A DNA stretch of 64,000 bases from Apoderus coryli (taxonomy: Eukaryota > Arthropoda > Insecta > Coleoptera > Attelabidae): positions 2,914,001-2,978,000 of the forward strand of contig OU452210.1 of assembly GCA_911728435.2 (NCBI GenBank), written 5' to 3'. The notes below the pieces were generated by a model. The model was given only the letters and a program-made list of their open reading frames with translations, did no database searches and was not told the DNA's origin. Within the stretch, counting starts at the first letter, position 1. Each line of letters begins with the position of its first letter. Below, piece after piece: positions 58,959-64,000 of this stretch. The position numbers were made by a program, and so were the translations under genes.

Positions 58959-60132
58959 TGCTTTGACAAATTGTATATGTAAGTACATATAATCAAAATA
59001 TGTTTACTCATTTTGATATCCTCCACCAGCGCGTTATGACAGAAAATATTTTGCATTTTGCAAGAAATAGTTTATTTAGGTTTTTTTATACACAAGCCCA
59101 TTTGCTATACTGTTCACCAACAATTTTTGGAGACTAATTTTCAACATTAAGTTTTTGTTGAACAAATTTTGTTTAAAAATAAGACCTGATCCTTGTTAAT
59201 ATTATTGATTAATTTTCAATAATAACAAATTTATAATTAGTGTATATTGGGGCAATTTATCTAAAAAGTCGAAAGAAAAAATTGTGATTGAAGAAATCGA
59301 TAGACAAATTCTAAAATCTATAAAATAGTTCTAACTCAAAAAGCCCTTTCCATATAATGTTTACATTCATTTCAGTTTTTTTTTCTTGATGTTTAATATA
59401 TCCAACAAAAGCTTTTGAGTGTATGTTTGTAGATCACAAAAAAATACCAACATAAAACACAAAAGGAAGAATATTTCTCTAGTTTGTGACTATTTAAGTT
59501 TGTAACTAGAAACGCCAGATGCACTATGTTTACTTTAGTGTTTAATACCGGGTGAAATTCAAAAGTGGGTGAACAGAGATGGACTAAAGTGTTGTTGCAG
59601 AATTAAGTTTTTATATCAATTTTAATTTATTTTAATGTGGGTAAATTTAAGGATTATCTTTAGTATAAATACTGAGTATACAGAAATAACATAGGCATAA
59701 CAAACTTAATTAAAAAAAGTCATAGTAATATAATAAAATGCCACAATTTAACAAAAAAGCTCACACCCCTTAAACACAATAATTAAAAAAAATAATGATT
59801 GATATTTACAGGCCAATTTGTTGTTCTTTGATACTTGCAAGTTTCCGGTATAAATCGGTTTACTATTTTGATTTTTATTTAAATTATTTTTGTGTTTATG
59901 TGTGTGCACATATTTACCTCAGAGACAAATAAATAACGATAAAATAACAATGGACTGTTGACTTTTATTGTTTAAAAGATTATTGTCTTTAATAAATAAA
60001 TAATACCTATATGTAGTTGCTGTATTACAAATGCTCAAAATGCTTAAGAATTTTTTCAAAATGTTATTTGGTTGAAACAATGTTGGACGAGTTTTAATTT
60101 TAATGAATCGTGACTTTCTGTATAATAAAACA
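58959..60132. other. no recognised feature
   Basis: A+T-rich unassigned DNA. Confidence 0.5.
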
Positions 60133-60344
60133 CATGACAACAAGATGTTTTGGCGACATCTAGTGTGAGCCGGAGATATGCCCGGTGAAACAAAGTTCAC
60201 CAACGATGGCTGGACGAGAAGTAACAACTCCATCATATCCTATTGCCAAAACTCTAGATATGCTCGAAATCCCTGGCGGGAGGCTTTATTAATGAGTTGC
60301 TTGTTACATAATATAACAAGAGTTCAAGTTATTTTGGAAATTTG
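60133..60344 (+). repeat. interspersed repeat, copy 2 (first copy at 36838)
   Basis: Full-length match to the repeat at 36838-37054, in the same orientation and with the same two ends. Here no transposase tail follows. The frame TKFTNDGWTRSNNSIISYC is kept in both copies. The pair proves a dispersed repeat, probably non-autonomous. Confidence 0.7.
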
Positions 60345-60489
60345 TTGTCATTAATCTCTCGTGCTAGTAGAAGTCTAGATACATTTTGTAACAAGCAATG
60401 TATTAAATACACAATGCCCCAGAACACAACCAATTAGTAACAATACTATGAAAGAAACTGAACTTAAAGATTTGAATCAAAATTCGTGC

Positions 60490-60552
60490 TTCGATTGAAA
60501 TCGACCTCACAACTTTGCACTGCTGGTAGGTTGACCTACTCAGTTACAGCGG
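60490..60552 (-). repeat. tRNA-derived SINE head or tRNA-like relic
   Basis: On the minus strand TAACTGAGTAGG (60546-60535) resembles the internal A box of tRNA genes, and AGGTCGATTTC (60507-60497) resembles the B box (GGTTCGANTCC with one base missing), at a spacing near 40 bp as in tRNAs. The segment does not fold into a full cloverleaf that I can trace. A tRNA-derived SINE is the likeliest reading; its tail was not found. Confidence 0.3.
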
Positions 60553-61276
60553 ACTATTTCTGATGTGATATATATTGTGACTACTGTACGATATAACGCC
60601 AGTGTTAGTCGGTATACCTACAACTTTTCGTTATTTATATGGCATTTTTCCTAAAAAGTTTCTTGAAACATCGTTTTCCTAAATAAAGTTTCAAAATAAA
60701 TATAGAGTGAATTAACACATATAAATATTAGGATATAAAACATCTGATTAGGAGTAGCTTTAAACTCAAGTAAAAGGATATGAATTTAGGACTCTAATTT
60801 CTGAATTAGTTAACAGGTAAAAGGATTTGTGCAATTTTTGTGAAAATTACGCAAACATGTAGCGTATGTGAACATTCCTAAAACTGATAAATTATGTATG
60901 AACCGGAAAAAAAAAGGAAATTAAGAAAAAATATAAATCGTATTTTAAGCTTTCTGAAAAACTCACACTAGAAAAACTTTAAACAAAAGTGGGTCTGAAG
61001 TCCTCTTAGACATCTGTATGTTACAAAATGCACCATAATTATGACGAGCTTCTGATTATGTCATTATGATCATATATCAGAAAGTGTTTTCACGTCCCTA
61101 ATTTTTAATTCTTATTAATAATATAGCTAACAATTTACATAGATACAATTATTTCGAAGAAATAATGGTTCTGATATCTAATAATAATAAATATACCCAT
61201 CACGAGACGCGAATCTCACGCACTGCACCTGTCTAATTTTCGGTTTTCGGCATTCGCTTGTCAATCCGAGCTGTTA

Positions 61277-61541
61277 AGGCTGTTTGGTCAGTCCCCAAGT
61301 ACAAATATTGATTTAATGAAAAGATGAAGGTTCATTCTATGCTTTTATAAAAGTAGAATTGCGATGTCTTTATCTACAAAACGTATAACACCTCTTTACT
61401 CTAGGTGATGCATGATGAACAGTCATTTTTTTAGTCCTATATAATCATCTGCTAAAGTGTTTTTCCCCAACAATTAAAAGATAAGTACATAATTAGCCAT
61501 CTCTTATACCCTTGGATTTGGGGACTAATCAAACAGCCTTA
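61277..61541. repeat. inverted repeat pair, 25 bp arms, about 215 bp apart
   Basis: TTAAGGCTGTTTGGTCAGTC at 61277 and its inverted counterpart (GACTAATCAAACAGCCTTAA, ending at about 61541) match over some 25 bp with two differences. They could be the terminal repeats of a 265-bp miniature element. No target duplication was found. Confidence 0.4.
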
Positions 61542-63618
61542 AGTGCAATAAAGGAACAGTGATGGTCTAGATAATAAAACACAATCCCACTGTAATTATG
61601 AAATATGTACCATAGTTTTGCTTAACTGAATATTTCGTTCGAATATTTTTTGTCAACATGTATATAGCAAGTGCAAATGATAATTTTTATCACGACACGT
61701 GTCTATGGGGAAATAGACACAACTTGCGTTTGTTCTAACAATTAAGAGGTAACAATTTTCCCTCCAAATTTGTTATCAAATATCTAATCAAACAAACAAA
61801 CCAAGGTGAACTTTATTTGGCATACGCACATGTTTCAACCTAAATAAAAATTACTACTTAATTATTTTAATCATTCGAAAACAAACAGTTGTTATACCGT
61901 ATGTCTTCAAAATAAACCTACAAGGTAAGTTTCTAAATGCTTAAGATATACAAGCTAAAAAAACTACATGGGGATTTCGGAAACCGTAAGAGATTTTGGC
62001 TAAATAGAAAACAAGTTAAAACATATTTGCAAGGGTTTTCAAATTGTGCTTTTCGGAAAATTTTAATAACCTCACTATATTCTAAATAAAATTTGGTACT
62101 TTTCTATCAACGACTACGGCCAATGAAATGACGTTTACAAATTTTTTCTAGACGTTCTAGATTTTTTGCAGCATTTATACGTCAATAAATTGAACATAAA
62201 AAGAGCTTTTCAACCATGTATAACAGGGCTAACTTTGGATGATAGAAAAATAATTTGGATATAGCATCTGATTGGGCTCGGAATAGCAAAACAATTTCCC
62301 TGTTGAAACAAAATTGAATCTCGTATCGTTTCTGAAATCCCCATGTAGGTACTCATATCTGAGATACCCGGTATAGTATACAGCATGTCTGAAAGGTAGG
62401 GGGATGGATCTCGTAGAACATGCCGTAGAATATGCCCTTGTTGCTTATCATAAGATTAAAAAAGTAGGAGAGTCATAGTCATATGTACGAGGGATATGCC
62501 TTACTATTAGATATACTTTGCCGGTAGCATGCATCCATGCAAAAATTCCTGCCATTTCCCATGAAAATTTCGCAATAAAGACTCATTATATGAGTGAAAA
62601 ATTTGTAGGGCTGTAGTATGAGTAGGTAGGGCTAGGTATATCATATAAAAGCAATCAGGCTTTCTTCACTGCTTTGTCATTATGCACATAGTGTTAAGTT
62701 CAGAAAAAAGCAAGATCATGCCATCAGCAGAATTATTCTCAATTCAGTCATGTGTCTTGTTTTTTAGCTCCTTCTAGATAAATAACCTCCGAGTTTGATA
62801 TAACATCAAGCTTCGGTTTCGAGGAAATCGTTATCTGTCTTCTCTTTTTGGCAGTACTCCTAAAGAATTTGCTTTTGTGCGTGGAACTCATTTGAAAAAA
62901 ACTGTTTTCGAATTATCATTGACAATGAGTATATAGGCGACATTATATAAAAATCAAAATTTTAAGCAGAACGATAGTACGTCGTAGTACGGGTTAGAGC
63001 TAGTCTATTTTGTATACGCGCACCTCGTGATATGTCCAAATTCCACAATTATGCCATGGAGATAAATTCCATTTCGCATCCGATCATAAATTTGGCTGAA
63101 GTTCAGAAGTACTACGCTCTTAAAAAAATCTTTGATATTTACATTCCATTTATGGTAAATCAAACACAAATAAAGACAGTCCCTAATCAACACTATTTAC
63201 TACCAACATTCATAAATAATGGTAATGGTTCAAAATATTTTAAATAATGAAATATAAACTTAGGGTGAAATTAAATGAAAAATAATAGTTCTCGATAACG
63301 ATAGATTACAAAATAGTTATTTTCAAAATCGCAGATCACTCATCATATACCCCAAGTCCTTGAAAATGTTAAATTATTTATAATTTCAACATCTGGTAGC
63401 AACACTCTAAATATAATAAATTGAATTTGATTCGGACAAGTTGTTTACAAAACCGAGAACGAAAATAATTACCTAAACAAATAAATAATTATACCTAGTA
63501 ACAGGAGACGTTCAAATAGTTGTAACATAAGCACTTATTTATTTTTATAAATTTTAATTCAACACAACACGATCCGATTTTTATCTATATCAACTTATGT
63601 AACAATTTTTGTTTTCAG
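61542..63618. other. no recognised gene
   Basis: A+T-rich DNA. A donor-like ACAAG followed by GTAAGTTT at about 61921 (+) is not adjoined by a coding-like exon. The interval 60553-61276 is likewise empty. Confidence 0.5.
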
Positions 63619-63908
63619 CCCTCACACGAGCGGGAAAATTCATGAAAAAAGTGAGGTTAAAATACCGACGCGCGATGGAAATCAAGTCACCAGTTGAAAA
63701 CGTACTGAGCACAAAAACGACTAAACACAAGTTCGTGCAGCACATAATGTGCTATGTTGTTTACTATTTACTTGTCTGCTCGGTTCGCCCGTATGAGAGA
63801 TGTTGTTTACAGAGTTTATATTTAGAGTTTAGAGAAATGCAAAAGCAAACCAACTACACCTGCCTTGGCTGGAGAACTACAGAGTCGTATTACAATAATA
63901 TTACATAA
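63619..63908 (+). CDS. weak candidate terminal exon
   Basis: An acceptor (TTTTTGTTTTCAG, AG at about 63618) opens a + strand frame of about 95 codons ending with TAA at 63906-63908. It starts with a basic stretch (RAGKFMKKVRLKYRRAME) and has a Cys/Tyr-rich middle (IMCYVVYYLLVCSVRPYER). Its G+C is a little above the flanks. I recognise no family, and GTGAGG at about 63650 could end the exon earlier. It may be a chance ORF. Confidence 0.22.
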
Positions 63909-64000
63909 ACATTAATTAGATTTTTTATTTTTCCTCATTCGAATTTTTGACTTAATTTAACATTTTAATATTACATTATATTACCTTGTGTTTTGATAAT

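Noticed and set aside
59919..60236. 105-codon minus-strand ORF
   Set aside because: Runs across the boundary of the interspersed repeat at 60133; no motif, biased composition.
1..64000. CRISPR array, rRNA genes, intact tRNA genes, viral insertions
   Set aside because: No regularly spaced repeats, no rRNA-like conserved blocks, no complete cloverleaf and no viral protein motif were seen on either strand.

Overview
The window looks like arthropod, most probably insect, nuclear DNA: roughly two thirds A+T, no operons or bacterial-type gene packing, very sparse coding sequence, spliceosomal exon signals, and many decayed transposons of families common in insects (mariner, pogo/Tigger, other DDE elements, RTE-, Jockey- and R1-like LINEs, a GIY-YIG element of Penelope type, a trace of an LTR element). 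It is best read as introns or intergenic DNA of a host chromosome. No viral gene, CRISPR array, rRNA gene or intact tRNA gene was seen.

Host-like signals. The two best host exons lie on the minus strand, at 9165-9287 (123 bp, 41 codons) and 52630-52737 (108 bp, 36 codons). Each has good splice sites, is a whole number of codons, and is open in one frame only, so they may be exons of one minus-strand gene with very long introns. Weaker exon candidates are at 3707-3885 (-), 16224-16409 (+), 25047-25294 (+), 29266-29512 (-), 52871-52911 (-) and 63619-63908 (+). Three promoter-like places stand out: a heat-shock-type promoter at 6146-6254 with no recognisable protein gene behind it, a CpG-rich island at 22255-22800 followed by a TATA box and small ORF at 23151-23312, and a minus-strand TATA box with a first-exon-like splice donor at 39171-39302.

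Mobile DNA. From left to right: a mariner fossil with one recognisable end (1529-2531); a possible LTR-element start with a tRNA-Trp-type primer site (9600-10350); a LINE reverse-transcriptase scrap with a YADD box (11945-12210, -); a pogo/Tigger fossil (17790-19033, -); a 5'-truncated RTE insertion with a perfect 13-bp target duplication (21467-21905); two unlike mariners joined head to tail (31770-32603); a LINE RNase H and zinc-knuckle piece (34733-35400); a 217-bp interspersed repeat next to a DDE transposase tail (36838-37289), with a second copy at 60133; a LINE C-terminal piece (39640-39860); two internally deleted Tigger relics side by side (40588-41661, -); a DDE transposase C-terminus (44019-44308, -); a LINE RT/RNase H fragment (47130-47690); a near-complete 992-bp DDE element with about 300-bp inverted repeats and TA target sites (50984-51975); a GIY-YIG domain (56257-56440); and a long RTE fragment (57713-58632). 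Several foldback repeats (44632, 50035, 58808, 61277) complete the repeat content.

Most other open frames are short, A+T-driven and unsupported. The remaining intervals hold nothing I can name. All similarity statements come from reading translated motifs by eye; no database search was run.
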